Numbered from the stretch's first letter, positions 1 to 14,541 are shown. The stretch: DNA of 64,000 nucleotides from Himantopus leucocephalus (GCA_003993805.1 RSEF01000005.1:18965932-19029931), one strand, 5' to 3'. Notes: a model not told the origin generated them from the letters alone. Translations and numbers: made by a program.

Positions 1-3000
1 AGTGGAAATCAGGGACATGAAAAACTTAAAGCATTCAGGAACCACTTAAAATTTAAGATAAGACGTTACAGATGCAGAAGCTAAATCTACTGCTGTAGGA
101 GAAGTTTAATAGTTTCTTACCTGTTAAACACAATTTTTATAAAAAAAATTAAAAAAACAGAATGATCTGTATTCTCTCAGGCTCCTTGCCCATTACCGGG
201 TATCCTGGCAACAGCAAAAAAAATCTTTCAATCTACAGTATTAGCAGATTAGCAGGACTGAATTAGGATTGAATTAGATGAAGCAGATTTCCTCCTACAA
301 CGACAAAAAAAATATTTTATAATTTAATACTGTTAACAGGTTATACTCAATAGCTCAACTGCATGAATACTAAGCATTGCTTTGCAGGGAGTAAAACACA
401 TGAACTGAAGAAGGAAACAACCTGTGAGGAAGAAGAGTGCAGCATACTTTTGAGAATAAATTCAAAAGCAGCTTGTCATCTGAAAGACTTATTTTTAAGC
501 CAACTTTAATTAAACATCCCCCATTACTTTTGGGAGCCAAAGGAAGAAACTTCATTGCCTCAGTGAAGAAAAACTGCCTTTATGATCTGCACTTGACTGT
601 GCAATCTAGCACGAATCCAGACTTTTTTTATAAACTATTAACAATTTCATATGAAGTAACGTCTTCAGATCTAGATGATCTGAAACACCCATTAGTAAAG
701 TCTTTTGCAGCAGTCTTTTCTATCCTCATAACTACTCTCTTGTTACATTAACATCTGATTTATCCACAAACCCCCACAGAAATAAGTGTACAAGCATTTA
801 AAATATCAGTTATTTTGGCATAAGTCCATATAAACAATTCAGCCAGTTTCAATTTGAAATCAATTTAACTTAGAAAAAACCCAATACAGTCCACATACAG
901 ACTTACAGATTAACCAGCTGTTTTAAGACAGCATTTGGTCACCTAAAATTCATCATTAAGACAACCTCTGCTTCTAATAGTTTAATTCTTTCAGTGTACA
1001 GCAAAGTAACATTAAAGAGCTTAACAGGTATCCATAACTGACTTCAGAGTGACACTTACCTGTCTGTGCTTTGGTTAACACCAGATAGGTAAGAAAATGC
1101 ATCCTATCTATTGACACTTTTCTGATGTAGCTGTTTCTGGCGGTCATAAAACAGATTTCTAATACAAAAATTCCCTTTCCACCAGTTACATAGGGCTTTT
1201 TGATATTGCTTTTTAACACAGGTTTCAAAACAGACAAGACTTCTTTCCTTTGAGAACATGGGTAATATTGTTAATGGAAAAAAGTAGAAGTACTAGCAAC
1301 TAAGAAGGGTAGTAAATACAGTAGCATGCTCATTAATTCGTGTCAGTGACTACCTAGTATTTGGCTGAAAAGCTCTGCTATCAGCATTTGTCACAAATAC
1401 ATCTTCAGCTAAAAAAAAATCCAAACCATGCACCTCAAAAGCATTTCAAGTGTTCTGCAAAAGAGAAGAATTATTTAGCTTTACACCTTCCATGTTAAAG
1501 AAGCTGTGTCTTCAAAGCTGTTTCTTGATCTTTGCAGATGATTTAATAGATAGCCTTTGTCAACCTAAAGATATATATTATAAATAAATTCTTCTTCAAC
1601 TAAAAGAAACTCTTGCATTTTAGTTAAATAATCACCCAATAAAAGTGTTTTTTTTCTTAGCTTTGTTAGGGCTAGTCAGTTTTGTGGCTTGAAATACCAT
1701 GTTGTTTGTTATCTCCAACAGTCTGGAACCAGAAGCCACCACATTTGCGTTTTATTCACAACAGCACAAAGGCTCCAAGCCTTTAAGTACACAAACACTA
1801 AACACAACTTTCTATTTTAGTAACCAACATAGGCATAAACTGAAGGTCAATGTGTGAGACTGACCATAATACTTTCAAAGGTCACATGTGTTTTTCATCC
1901 TTAGACCTTCAGGTCTACATGTCAAGTAGATTTGCCAATGTCTTGTGATTCAAGTGACTAACTAGAGCAGAAAATGTAAGCTAGTTTACTGGACTTAGTT
2001 TGCATTACTGAAGTTTCCTTGGTTATCATTTCTGCATTTCAAATGCACACCTATCTTCAGAAGTAGAGCTCCAAGAAGGGAGAAAATGTCCCTTCCTCAA
2101 TTATGTCACATGGGAGCAAAAGAAGCCTGCTTAGCTTAATGCACTTCCAGAAGAGTTTACAAGTTCTTAAGATAACTGTCCACAGAGATTTCAATTGCCA
2201 GTAAAACTACCCAAATGAAAACCACTATTATTACTCTCCTTACAAGGATGTCTTTCTGGTATTTCTCTATTCCTCTTTGTTTGAAAGAAAAACTTCACTG
2301 TCTAAATACTACTGTTTAGCACCAGAACAGACAGCTTCTGAATTCAATACACTGAGATTATATAAGAAAATAAAAACACTAGTGTAATCAAAATTAACAA
2401 GATACTAGCAGTGCAAGTATTATAGCACACCGTGGGAAGGGTGTTCCACCAGAAGCCTGCTCTGGTCAATCAGGACTTTTTCAGTCCACCTCAAAACCTA
2501 CAGGAGTAGAGAGTTTGGTTTAAAGAATGACTTCCACTCAGTGGTATAGACGGTTTATTGGCTCTGACTCACGGACTAGGTATTGAAAGGGACTGCAGTA
2601 CGGATAAAGGGAAAAAAAAGAAAAACCACAGAAGTTCTTTCCTTAAAATAAGAAAGAGAATCAACTCATTGGATGAGGTTCAAGCCTATTTAAGTCTGGC
2701 TTTCCTATGTCCACGGATGGCTCACATCCAGCAAGAGTTCAGTCACATTAACATGGTATTTCTGTCAGGGAGAACTGCAGCCATGACAGAAGGTTATAAA
2801 AAATTTAAACCTGAAGATAACATGCAAAGATAGGATGGAAGTGTTGTCATGTATACATACTACATTCAAATATAAAGGTATGAATACCCATCACATCTTG
2901 AACATATCCATGCTCACATGTTATCTGATATACCTGAAAAATAAAGCAAGGCACAACTATACAGAGTAGCATCCATCCTCCTGTGATGTGCAACAGCACG

Positions 3001-6000
3001 GTAAAGCCTGTTCTAAAGTATTACCTAATGAACTTACACTATTTTAGATAGCGAAGTTAACCACTATGTTACCAGCTGCCACAACCAGGACTAAAACAAA
3101 CTTCATTAAGTCTGCATGGACTGCAACATGTCTACTTCTAAAACTGTTTCCATGCATCTCTACTCGCCCAAACACTGAAACTAAACAGGTCTCTCTGCTT
3201 ATAGAAACCAATGCAGTATATATGCATCCTGGGAACACAGTGCAAGAATTGCAAGCTACTGAATAGTGCAGCTCTTACAGTAATTCATTCTGTGTATTCA
3301 AAACAGTAACTTACACAACCTACTATATCTGAAATAAAGTTGTTATATAAGACTAGGTTTTTGCAAAGTAGAAAAATGTCAGTGAAAAATTCCAGTTTCA
3401 TTTTGTAGCCCACACACTCCCATCATGGGGGCAGTTTGATAAAACCACTAGCAGAACACCAGCATCTTTTGGGGAACACTAAGGTGTCTGGACTGCAATT
3501 AATAATGGGAACCATAGGCCACTGCATGGTTTAGTTCTATTTCCTCTTTGGGCCATATTGTACTTGGAACAAGTGCAAGTGTTTTTATACAACACTGTGC
3601 TTAAGTAAAAAATAGATTTTTTTTCCCCCTTTTGCACTGGATTATTAGTCCAGAGAGATTCCCCAGTGAAGTTACAGTCTAGCAATACAAGACTGTTTAA
3701 TGCTGATGCTCAAGGCAGAGCACTGTGAAATCATCATTTAAGAATCATAATTGTTCCTTATCACACCTCTCCAAGTGTCTGGTGGGAAAAATAAAAATAA
3801 TGTGTCCTCCTTAGAACACTCATGTCTTAGGGCTTACTACAGAAGTTAATCAAGTCCAGATGCAGAAACAGCTCAAAGGGTCTGTCAATCACCAGGGCCA
3901 GAATGGCCAAGGACAAGGGAACGCACCATTAGGGACAGGGCAACCACGATTTGTCTCTTCCATCTTTGCACCAAATTATGTCACCTTAGGTCTGCTGCAG
4001 GATTGCAGAGTAAAAGCTCTCCTGAATCTGATAAATAAGAACAAGGCATGTAAGGCTGAATTTGGACAAGTCAACATCAGTTCTACTATTGTCTCAACCA
4101 CCAGTTTAAATGAGTCCTCAATTCCTGTACGACTATGGAAATGTAAGGCAGTCATGCTGACTGACTGCTTCAGCAGTTCAGCTGGGCATTTTTGTTTGAA
4201 CATTTAAGGCAAAGCTATTGTAACTTAAGGAGACAAAGGTTAGATGTATGAATTTTAGCAGAGGTTTCTTTTTCCAGTCAGTACTTTCAAAAAGTGTGTG
4301 GGTTTGGATTATTTTTTTTTCCAAGTCTAAGACACTACCATCAGATCACAGGGATAGTTACCATGGCTGCACTGGTGCTGTGCATGACTTGAGCCACGGC
4401 TTTAATTTTCAGCATTTCATTCAATCTGCCCCACTCTACCCCAACCAGATGGAACACTGCTGTAAAAAACAGTAGACTGGAGATGAGAAGACTACTGTTT
4501 GAATATGCTTACCAGTATTTGGCAACAGTATGATAAAGAGTTCTTTAAGATAGTACTAGTAGCAGTGCTACTAGAAGGCAATACAGCCGTGTCAGACACT
4601 TTGCCGTACCAAAGCTACTCAGCCCTCTCACTTTCCTTAGTTAAACCCGAGTACAACACGCTAACTGGCCACACAGCTTTTGAACCCAAATCACTACTCA
4701 GCATGGGGCACACTAAACAAAAGAATATGCATAACTGGCTTGGACACTTCTAGCAAGGCACTGTAGTGTACCATGTAAACATACCCATTTTCTCTGAACA
4801 ACCTTTAGCTGTTCAGATAAACAAGTTCACCCTCCTTTACACCTCATTGATTAGCCCTTGAAAGTTGGACACAAATCAAATTTTGAGGTGCATGAAAATA
4901 CATGGATGTAGAAGAAAGCTGCTTACTTGCAACTTCTAACCAGGACACCAGGGTGTTATTTCTGTATAGGCAGTGCACTCAAGTCTGCTATGAGCTTTCT
5001 TTTTTATGCAAAATCTTAGTCTTGCTAAAAAGAGATCATTCACAGTTCAGAAGTGGAAGTCAGCAGCCTCTAGGAGCACACCAGTGTTTTGCCTCCTGAA
5101 GCTCCAGTCAGCTATAGCAGCTGCCAGAATTAGAGCAGATTCCTGCATTAACACAGCAACTGAAAAATTAAATATAAAGCTGTCACTTCTTGTGTGACTC
5201 TTCACTTTCATTAAAGGTTCTTTGGACCTGTTGTTCAAGTAACCTGCACTTTCATTGCAGGTTACCTAAACTACACTAGTTAAAGGCTGCGGGCAAGATT
5301 ACCTTCCTGCTTTTCTTTATGCTAAGGTTTACAGAACCATTAAAATAAGTTTTGACAGCTGCACATTTTCAGGACATCAGGCAGGACTGCCCTTTTAATT
5401 AGCATATCAAGAACTGAGCCACTAAATATCTTACCTATGATTACTGCGCTACTATATCCTGCGAAAACTGACAGAAGTAATCAACCCACCCTGCATTTAT
5501 ACACAGGCTAATACTCCCCTAACACAACAGTATCACAAACACATTTTGCTTTTCAAACAAAGTTAGAAACCCTAACACTCTTCAAAGAGGCTGCAGGTCC
5601 AATAGCATTAAAAGAAAAATTGAAGATACCTCCTCTTTTAATCTTTAACTTAAGCAGGTTAAAATAAATCTTTGATTTTGATTTACTCTTGGGGAAAGAT
5701 TACTAATTTGACTTCACTTACCAAAAAGCTTAAGCTTGCATTTATTTCTACAATCCTAAATTTTCACATTTATCAATACAACCCCCAAGGCCAAAATAGA
5801 AAAGTTATTCCAACATCAAGCAAGAGAAATAAAGCACCTGAATACAAGGGAAGATATGTTACTTTACCATACTTGCTGACCTAAATGTTGGTATCTGCAT
5901 TTAGACAACTGCTTTCATGCCATCTGGAATCTTCCCTAGCTTAGTATGATGTTGTGGCTTTAGTTGAGCCTTTAACCAAGTAAGAACACTCTCCTTTCCT

Positions 6001-6952
6001 TCACAGAACATACTCTGCATATTTGGGAAAACAGTCTACACAACTGTTTCCCCATCTCTGCAGATATCCTGAGGATGAAATTAAATAGTTGGAAAAGAAA
6101 AATATTTTAATATATATGGAAAGTCAATTAAGTACTGGATGCCAAACAGTTAGGTTACCTTATCACTCAAAGATTAAGACAACTGACTGGAGATTCAATA
6201 TCCTCCACAAGCATTGTATTACAAAAAATAGTGGGTAAAATGCTAGAAAGTCCCCTGCCCCATGTTATTTGAACAATGAGCACTTAGCACTATTTTGTGA
6301 AACTACAGATATAGGCATGACTAGCTTTACTTTTCTGAGAGACTCAGCTTACAAAACTAAGAAAAAACTCTGTTGAATGAGATCTCACCAAGGCTCACCT
6401 ACATAAATTTAATGAATGAGTATCATTTTTATTTGGGTATATGGAAAAATAAGTTCTAGAAGAGAAATTAGAAACCCAGCAAAATAATGAAAGATCACTG
6501 AGAAGGCATTTTGCACCTAAGAGTCTGAAGTGGCTATTAAGTTGATACTACCTTTTTTCCTACTTCCCCCATCCCCCAGGCAATTTATATTTTGGAGCAA
6601 ATCACTCCAGTAATCTGAGTTTTGCCATACTGTGCTTTTCAAAGCATGCACATCACAATTGCACCATGTTTTTCAGGCAGAGATGACTCTGGTGCCTCCA
6701 CTGAACAGAATTATGCCTTCCCTATGTGTCCTGCTTTAAGGTAAAACGGAACCAATTTTCTGTTCAGTAATTTTACTTTTCAGTTAAGCCTCTTCTAACT
6801 AACTGAACTCTCTGAAATAACATTTTTTTTTTTTTGACAGTGCCTACTCTCAGGGTGATAAGACCTGATTGTTTACAATTTATGCCAAGAAATGGTATGC
6901 AGAGATGCTCTTGCTTATACTTATTGCTATAACAACCAAGGTTAGCTAACTT
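1..6952. other. AT-rich non-coding DNA, inferred first intron of PPP6R3
   Basis: No exon, RNA gene or clear interspersed repeat is recognisable here. All open frames are short (about 115 residues or fewer), lack family resemblance and look like chance. The block lies downstream, on the minus strand, of the CpG island at 13.3-14.6 kb. In human, PPP6R3 follows LRP5 in the same orientation and has a long 5' intron, so first-intron sequence is the simplest reading. That assignment is inference from synteny. I looked for the PPP6R3 N-terminal coding exon and did not find it. Confidence 0.4.
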
Positions 6953-7464
6953 TGTTATGTGCCCCATTGGAGGGTCAGAAGCAGAAAAGCAGAGAGGGGT
7001 CACACCTGAGGGGAGGAGTGGACAGGACAGGTGACCCAAAACTGACCAACAGGGTATTCCATCCCACCTGCATCATGCTCAGTATAAAAGCTGAGGGATC
7101 AAAGGGTCAGCTTTTTTTTTATTCAGTGGCCAGCATCCAAGGAGGACTCTGTCTGTTCATGTGCCTTTGATCCCGATCCATGCATTCCTGAATCCACATC
7201 CAGAATCCAGTTCCCATGCATTGCTGAGTCCAGAATGGGACTTTCCCAGTGCCTGCCAGTGACACGACTGTCATCCTGGGAGCCTGATATGGTTTTGTAT
7301 ATATTTCATTTTTTTTATTTTATTACTAATATTTCATTAAAGTAGTTTAGTTTTTTTTCCTAAACTCAAAAGTCTTTCTCACTCTTCTTCCTCTCCAGTC
7401 TGGGAGAGATGGGGGAGAGCATGTGTCATTCATTTCAGTGGCCAGTCCAGCCCAAACCACAACA
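6953..7464 (+). repeat. Solo LTR of an avian endogenous retrovirus (ERVL-like)
   Basis: A segment of about 510 bp begins TGTTATG and ends CACAACA, so the termini have the TG..CA form. It contains a TATA box (GTATAAAAG near 7081) and then, about 250 bp on, an ATTAAA poly(A) signal near 7336 followed by T-rich sequence. This order (promoter, then poly(A) signal) fits an LTR in the plus orientation. The style resembles LTRs I know from bird genomes, but I cannot name the family. No gag, pol or env sequence flanks it, so it is a solo LTR. I could not find a matching target-site duplication at the proposed ends (AACTT before, CCATG after), so the ends may be off by a few bases or the duplication has decayed. 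It sits antisense to the inferred PPP6R3 transcript. Confidence 0.7.
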
Positions 7465-10400
7465 CCATGGAACTCTTCTATTTTGACAGACAATACTGGG
7501 GGGGGAAATCAAGATCGCCTAACAGAATAAGCCACCTTCTTCCAACTGCAACACACATCTTACTTACGAAAAAGCCAAAGTTTTATATGGAAATGCCAAA
7601 CCCACTGTTTTCTCTGTAATCTTCAAAATAATCTTTTCAAAGCTCTACTTCAATGCTTCTGTCTGGAGCACCAGAAGACTATGTTTGCTACACAGTGTCT
7701 TTCAAAACTCTATTGTAGTTGCAAGTGGCAAACTACGAGGCAAGTCTGCCTCAAAGATTTAGTAGCACTTCTTAACAAAATTGTTTTTGAAAGGCAAGTA
7801 CTTTCATATTCGAAATCTTTACACTGAAGTGATCATCAGCTGTGCAATATCGTAAGTGCAGTAATATATACATGCAAACAGAGTTTAAAAAAAAGCCAAT
7901 CAATCAGCATGCTATAGTTTAGGGATACAGTTTTGGAATTACCCTTATTTCAACTGGCTACATTTCCTGTCTTGTTTTCTTCATGCCCTTTCAAGACAGG
8001 TCTACACCACAGTAATTTACCAAAGTACTTCTATATAATATATATATTTATATACCTTTTTTAATAATGAAAAAGGTATCAGACAGGTGTTTCCTAGATA
8101 ACAAAGGATATCAAACAACCTATGGGTTTTTCAGACTTTGAATCTTTTTTCAGACACCCACGTACATAAGAGATTCAGAATTTTTTCTTTTTGTCTATAA
8201 CATAGAGCCCATCATCAGCATGAAATACACACATAGAAGGATACTTCGATGAATGCTTGCTTGTCACAGCCAAAAGGAAGAACTGACTACTTCACAGCCA
8301 GTTCATTCTAACTTCTACAGCTGTCATGCACAGGCAGGAAAAAACCACCAAATTTCTATCAGCCCTCAGAATTACCATGAGCAGTGACAAATTCCTTCAT
8401 AACAGCCAGAAAGAACACAGAAAGACAAACATGGAATATGGGAATACAACCCCTATGCTGTTCAAATTTTCAAATGGACTTCCATCTGGAATTCGTGCTG
8501 ACCAATATCAACATTAAATGGAAGCTGATTTCCTGTAGATGCAAGCCACTTAGAACATCTGCAGGACACCCACCTACCCAGAAGTGGGTCTGCTCCTGCC
8601 ACCACTACAGCTTTGTTTTAGCAGACTCTAGACTTTCCATCCTTTTTCAAAATGTTTGGTGACAGCAGCTAAACTTCTCAAACAAATGTATTCCACTACT
8701 TATTCTTTTCTAGAAGAGTTAGCTTCCAAAGATACTTGGATATCTGGCAAGTTTGTCAAGGCAGTAACAGAAGAAATAGTGTGAATTACTGTAGTTCAAA
8801 CCAGTCCTAAAGTTTCCAGCTGAGCTCTTTAGATTAGAGACTGGTCAAAGTAGTACATGGTAAGTAAGAACAGAATACAAAGACAGCAACAGCCTGCTTT
8901 AAAGGTAAGGTTACAGTGCACTTCACAGGAAGAAGTTTTTCCCACCAAGAACTTACCTATGATTTTTGCCCTACTGTAACTCTTAGTGTAAAGAAAAAAA
9001 ACACACAAGACTTTGTTTCCACTGTACTTACACAAAATAAAAGCAAATAGCATTGTATTTTTTACAGTGAGAAACACTAACTGTATAACCACTCTGGTAC
9101 AAAGATGCAAAAATCCACCCTATGGAGGCAGCAGCTAATACTCCTTTCACAATGCAAGTAGCACTGAAGTAACAGCAATTTGTAACAAGCTAAGCCTTTA
9201 GAAGCGTTTATTACTCCCTTGTTTTCTGCCCTAACTCAACCGCTCAAACCAGTTACAATATAATGGAAAAAAAAAAAGGATATAATCACATCTGTACTAG
9301 CATTGCCTACAGCCACTGTATAAAGCACTACTTGGAAGTCTTATTAACTTGCTTTTGATTAATCTATCAATTAGGGCACTACTACAAGTGAGAAGTGTGC
9401 ATCAGCTAACTGGGTACTAGGGTCTCATGCTTCACTCTTCTAGAGGACCATAATGTACATTTACAAAAAGCATCTTTCTCTCTACTACTAGTTTGGGAAA
9501 TAATGAGATTCACTCCAAAAAGCTTTAGTAGAAGTTAAATTTGCACAACAGAATCTTACTTTGTATACTTAGATCCTGTTAGAAATTCTGCCTATGGTCA
9601 CTGAAGGTGGGACTGTGCCACTGCGTACCAGGGACAAAAGAAGCCTAGAATTCACTTGATACATAGTAACAATGAGAATGCTTTTAGTACTGGAATTGCT
9701 ATATTCTAGAACATTATTTAAATAACTCAGAAACAAGTCACTAGTTTTTACCATAAAAAAAAATTTGAAGTTTCCATCCTCAATACCAACCAAGTTTTGT
9801 TACCAAACTGGAAATCACACGGCCCTTTCCCAGGACCTGCCTGGTCATCATAAAAAGGCTTCAGAGTTTTCTTCGTGTTTAAAACTATCTTTTGGCACAA
9901 CTGACAAGAGCTGACCTAGTGCTTGTTTTCCAGAAGACACAGTAGACACAGGACGAAGACCACTAGGCCATGTACTCCAGCTCCTTGCAAATGAACAACT
10001 TAGACCATGTTTGGAATCATCAGATGCTTAATATCATCTCTTTCAAAATGAAATGGGAATGTTCTTAAAATTTCCTTCAAGGAAACTAACCCTCAAATTT
10101 CACTACAGGGCAGTTTCTGCTTGTGCATATATACATGGTTTTTTGCTCAGTTCTGCCTCCCTTCACATTTTAACCAAATGCTCACGACCAATTTCATAGG
10201 TACTCTCCTTAGCCATTTTGCCAACACACCTAACAACATATACCACCACTCCAGAAGAGCATATTACAGCTTCACAGTTCCATACAGTTGCACTCTGAGG
10301 TCCTTTTGGTATTCTTTTCCACTGCTGGCATGCAACACATTCCATAGATTCTGTCACTGAGCCTTCCAAGTTTAAGTCCCATGGAAGAGGAAAAGATACA

Positions 10401-13150
10401 TCCATTTAGCAGGATTAGGGGATAACTATATAGAGTAACAGCAAGAAGAAAGAACAGTCAAAACATTAGTTGGGAACTTTTTCACCCACTCCAAATCACG
10501 TATACCACTTCAAATATGCTTCTTAGCACTTTATGGAAATAAACAAAGGTCACAGAGAGTCTTGCAGTAACAGATTTTTTCCCCCCAAGTATTTTGTGAA
10601 GAACTATTCCATAAACATACAAGCTGTGAACCGCTTATACCAAACATCTTCCCGATCCTATAAATTCAGTCGACCCCATTTCCTGACAAGCATCCCAAGC
10701 TAGCTATAGAGCTGCATATAATATCCAAGAGTAGAAAAATATTTTACTTGAATTGCTTAGTAGCAGATGGTTTCTAAAACAGATGCTGGCCCCTGACACA
10801 CCACAAGAACAATTAAACATGTTATACAAAGATTTCAGCATTATGTTCATATTCTCTATGCATTTTCTGTTTGATCTTTCAGGCTTGCCTCCCACCTCGA
10901 AAATATCAGGATCAAATATGATCACTAAAATAGTTTCCTGAGTTCTTTGCTCTCCTCCTCCAACTTAACAAAGATGAGACAAGCAAGATATTTCTTATCT
11001 ATCCCTACTTGTTTTATTATTGTGGAAAGTTTGCCAAAAACAATGGGTCCACATCTTGCTCTTAGGTAATCCAACCAGATATCTAGTTTTCTACAATTTG
11101 GATGTATTATCTGCTTTGAGATAACACACTATTCCTTAGTCTGGCATATGACATAAGAGAGTACAAAGCAATCTTAGGGGTCACAGATAAAGGTGCTACT
11201 ATAAGAGCCAAATCTAGATGGCAGACGATATGCTTAAGACATTCTACCTTACTACAGAAAAAAATCACTATGCTCATACTAGTGCCTCTTCTGCCCAAGC
11301 AGAAAAGCCATGGTTTCCATCAAAACTTCTAAAGGCCATAACTTAACCCAGTTATATGCGAGAAGTGAATATACATGCCTCCTACCTATGCAGGTATAGC
11401 ATGCTGGAATACTGAAGCTAGAAGACGTCTTACTTCAATATACTGATACAGAGTTATCTTCACTAACTGCAGAATTAAGTAAATACTTCAAGGCTCTTTA
11501 GGCACTTAGACAAAAGAAGACATAAATAGAAAGGAGAGTGGACCAGACAGTTCTTCAAAGTATTTCTCCCTTCCAACTGTTTCAGTCCCATACTAGTTGT
11601 TTTGGAGTCAGCTCTTTAGCATTTCACAGTATGTGCATTTCAAGCTGATGCTGAGTAGAGAAGCAAAGCTGTTGAGCCATAACAGAGGTCATTCTCTAAC
11701 AATCTATTAATATTAAAACTACATACATAATCTTCTGCTTTAAGACTGTTAAATTCAGATTCCATTCTATTAATTCACTTGACTTTCACTCTTAGAACAT
11801 TATCTGATTCTCTGATTGCAATAGCATCATCTCTGTTAAGTGCAAGTGAGAAGGGCTCTGAAGGAAACAGTCACATTTCCTCATTTAGTATCTTTAATTC
11901 CTAAGGGAATAATTATGGCTAGCTGATTTATATTTAAAAGAATCCCAACATATTAGTTACAGCAGTTTACATATAAATCTAACTTGCTTGCAAAGAAGCT
12001 ATAATGCACTGCCCTACTTAAAAACATTGTGTTAAACAGGCCGCTCTTCGTGAATTTCTAAACTACAACTTTCACTTTAACTCAGTGCTTTCCTTAAGTT
12101 CATTGTGAACAGACCTCTCCAGTAGTAGTTCTGGCCAAAATAAAGTCTTCTTGTAGTATTGAAAGATACATTCCTTTAGTAACTCAGGAAGCACAGCATT
12201 CAATACTGCATATGCATTCTGCTTTTCACACAGAAGGCAAATAAGAAGCATCACCTATGTTGAAGCTATACTGTAGACAGAGGAAACAAATCACTTAAGT
12301 AAATTTAAATAAGTACTTAAAACTACAAACTGTCAAGAAAAAAACCATGCAGACTGGATATCACATTTGCATGAAGTCTCATTAACAAGTTATATATTGA
12401 AAGATAATTCTATAGTGTTCTTTTATATTTGTATAATGAAGACTCTGGCAAGCTACAGTTAGTCCATGTCTCTCTACTGAAAACATAAATAAATAACACA
12501 GAGCTAAGTAATCACAGAATGTTACTAGAATGTATGTTGTACTGCAAATACACATTGCAGTTCAAATAACTGCAGTAATCTCTTTGGAACACTGGAACAG
12601 GGAGACTTCCCATCTTTCAGCATGCCAGGAAAAAAAAAGCACACATACTTCTGCAGTTCACAAGCTACTTTATGTAATACCTGGAAATTTTAAACCAGCT
12701 TAATACTCATCAATTAACAAAAAAAAAAAGCCAAAAAACCAGCCTTCCACTGGAGGATATTTTAGACCTATTCATTTTTAAGTTGTCAACATCTCACAAG
12801 GAACACTTCCTAAACCTATCCACCCACCTGTAAGTTTTCTGTACTCTTCCACTCAGAAGACGTTTTTCAAATAGCAACACACCTATTGAAAGTATCCTAC
12901 TGTTCCAACCTAAACATTAGCTTCAGTTGTATTTATGTCATACAAGACTATAACACTAATTCCCTCTTACACTTCAAGAAGTTCTTAGTGACTAAAGCAA
13001 AACAAAACCAAAAGAACTGGCAGGTTCAAACTCAGATTATGCCAAGTGTATTTAAAGTTAAAGCTTACCCAAACACTGCTAGCCTGTTAAAAAAATTCTA
13101 ATTGAAAGAAGCTGCCTTGTTAAAAGAAAAAACAAAACCCCCACAAACAA
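7465..13150. other. AT-rich non-coding DNA, inferred first intron of PPP6R3
   Basis: No exon or RNA gene is recognised. There is a short AT-rich microsatellite at about 8032-8055 (TATA runs) and several A or T runs. Open frames are all below about 95 residues and without family features. The sequence is single-copy in appearance, with no CR1 tail. Confidence 0.4.
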
Positions 13151-13156
13151 CCCACC

Positions 13157-13179
13157 AAAAAAAAAGGGGGGGGGGGGGG
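13157..13179 (+). repeat. A9-G14 homopolymer pair at the edge of the CpG island
   Basis: Nine A residues (13157-13165) are followed directly by fourteen G residues (13166-13179). The G-run could fold as a G-quadruplex with other strands or slip during replication. The run length may also be a sequencing estimate. It marks the transition from AT-rich intron to GC-rich promoter DNA. Confidence 0.9.
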
Positions 13180-14046
13180 CGCAAAGCGCAGCGTCCTCAC
13201 AGGAATAGCGAGGCACTGATTTTAAAGAAGTAAAATTAATCCAAAGTTAGCTATCAGCAACGGGCTTATCTGTTTTATTATCCGAGAGATACTAGTGAAG
13301 CCAGAACAAAGTTCTGTAAGCTACAGCAACAGCACAAGTGACTGCCGAGGGAGGGAGTAGTACAAACAGCTTCTCCCATTCCGACAGAACACCTCACCTA
13401 GTGCAGAGCTCCTCCGGTCTACCGGGAAACAATGCACCGCCCACAATACTCAATCGCGCCACAACCCGCTCCACACCAGGCCGCCAACACTCCGCGACGA
13501 AAAGCTGCCGTGGAACGACCGCGGCGTCCCCACCCCTCCCCGGCTGCCGGCCGGCTCCCCACCCGGGACAAAGGGCTGCGGACGCCAGGAAGGAGCTTCG
13601 GGGCAGCTACCGAAGGGCCCAACGTCACGGCCACGGGGAGAAAGCAGCAGCAAGCGGGCAGGGCTCCCTTCAGCGCAGCGCGGCCCGGCCCTTCCCCGCC
13701 GCATCCCGCAGCCATGCCATGGCCCGCCACGCCTGGCCCGAGCGCTCCGGGCTCAGTGGTGCACGTGCGAGAGAGCGTCACACAGGACAGGCCTTAGCAG
13801 CCCCACCAGGCCCCGGCCCGGCGGCGCTTGAGGAGCGTCCAAAGCACTCGCGCGGAGGGGAGCAGGCGCGTCGGGCCCGCGCCGCCGCAGAAGATCCGCC
13901 ACCGGAGCGCCAGTCCGCTCGGAGCGGCGGCAGGGAGAGCTCACCACTATCCCACCCATACCTCGGCAAGCGCGTCCCCCCGCCACAGACCCCAGGCTGC
14001 CTCCGCTCAGGCGGGAAAGCCACCGCTTGCCACCATCACCGACGCT

Positions 14047-14060
14047 CCAAGATGGCGGAC
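14047..14060 (+). promoter_or_regulatory. YY1-type binding motif in the CpG island
   Basis: The core AAGATGGCGG is a near-perfect YY1 consensus. In many vertebrate housekeeping promoters this motif sits just downstream of the start site and contains an ATG. Here it is oriented on the plus strand, opposite to the inferred PPP6R3 direction. It may act in either orientation or mark a divergent plus-strand transcript. Confidence 0.6.
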
Positions 14061-14541
14061 ATATCAGCTCCTGCGAGCCCTCCTCTCCCTCCGCCCCGGC
14101 TGCCAATCATACCGCCCCAGCACCACCCTCCTCCTCGGCTCGCGCCTTTTTATTGGGCAGTGTGCGGAGGGCAGCCTCTTACTGGTAGTTTGATGGACGT
14201 CAGTCACTCAGCTACGCGACTGCAACAGGGTCAAACGGGGATAGAGGCGGGCTCTCGGTTTCCTTTTGGCCAGTCAACGCATGGGGCGGGAGCATCTCGC
14301 TTCCCACCTTCCCGACTTAGCAACAAGGAAACGTCACCCTGACAGGCGTCTCCCTTGCCCAATAGAAAGAGCAGCTTTCTTTTAAAAATAAACCCTTTCC
14401 GCCCAATCTGGAACTGAGGAGCTCAGACCCAGCAGGAGGCCACAGCAGGAGGGGTGGGCGCCTGTGGTGGCGATCTGCCCGTAGCCTTCTATGCCTCGCC
14501 ATTGGCCAGCGTGCAGAGCCACGCCCCTCAGGGCACGGCGC

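Noticed and set aside
13753..14106. Minus-strand frames in the CpG island as PPP6R3 coding sequence
   Set aside because: They do not resemble the PPP6R3 N-terminus, and the first exon of that gene is expected to be non-coding.
13338..14342. 334-codon open frame on the plus strand in the CpG island
   Set aside because: The product is low-complexity (Pro, Ala, Arg, Ser, Gly), no domain is visible, and several long frames overlap on the opposite strand. High GC removes stop codons, so the frame is expected by chance in a CpG island.
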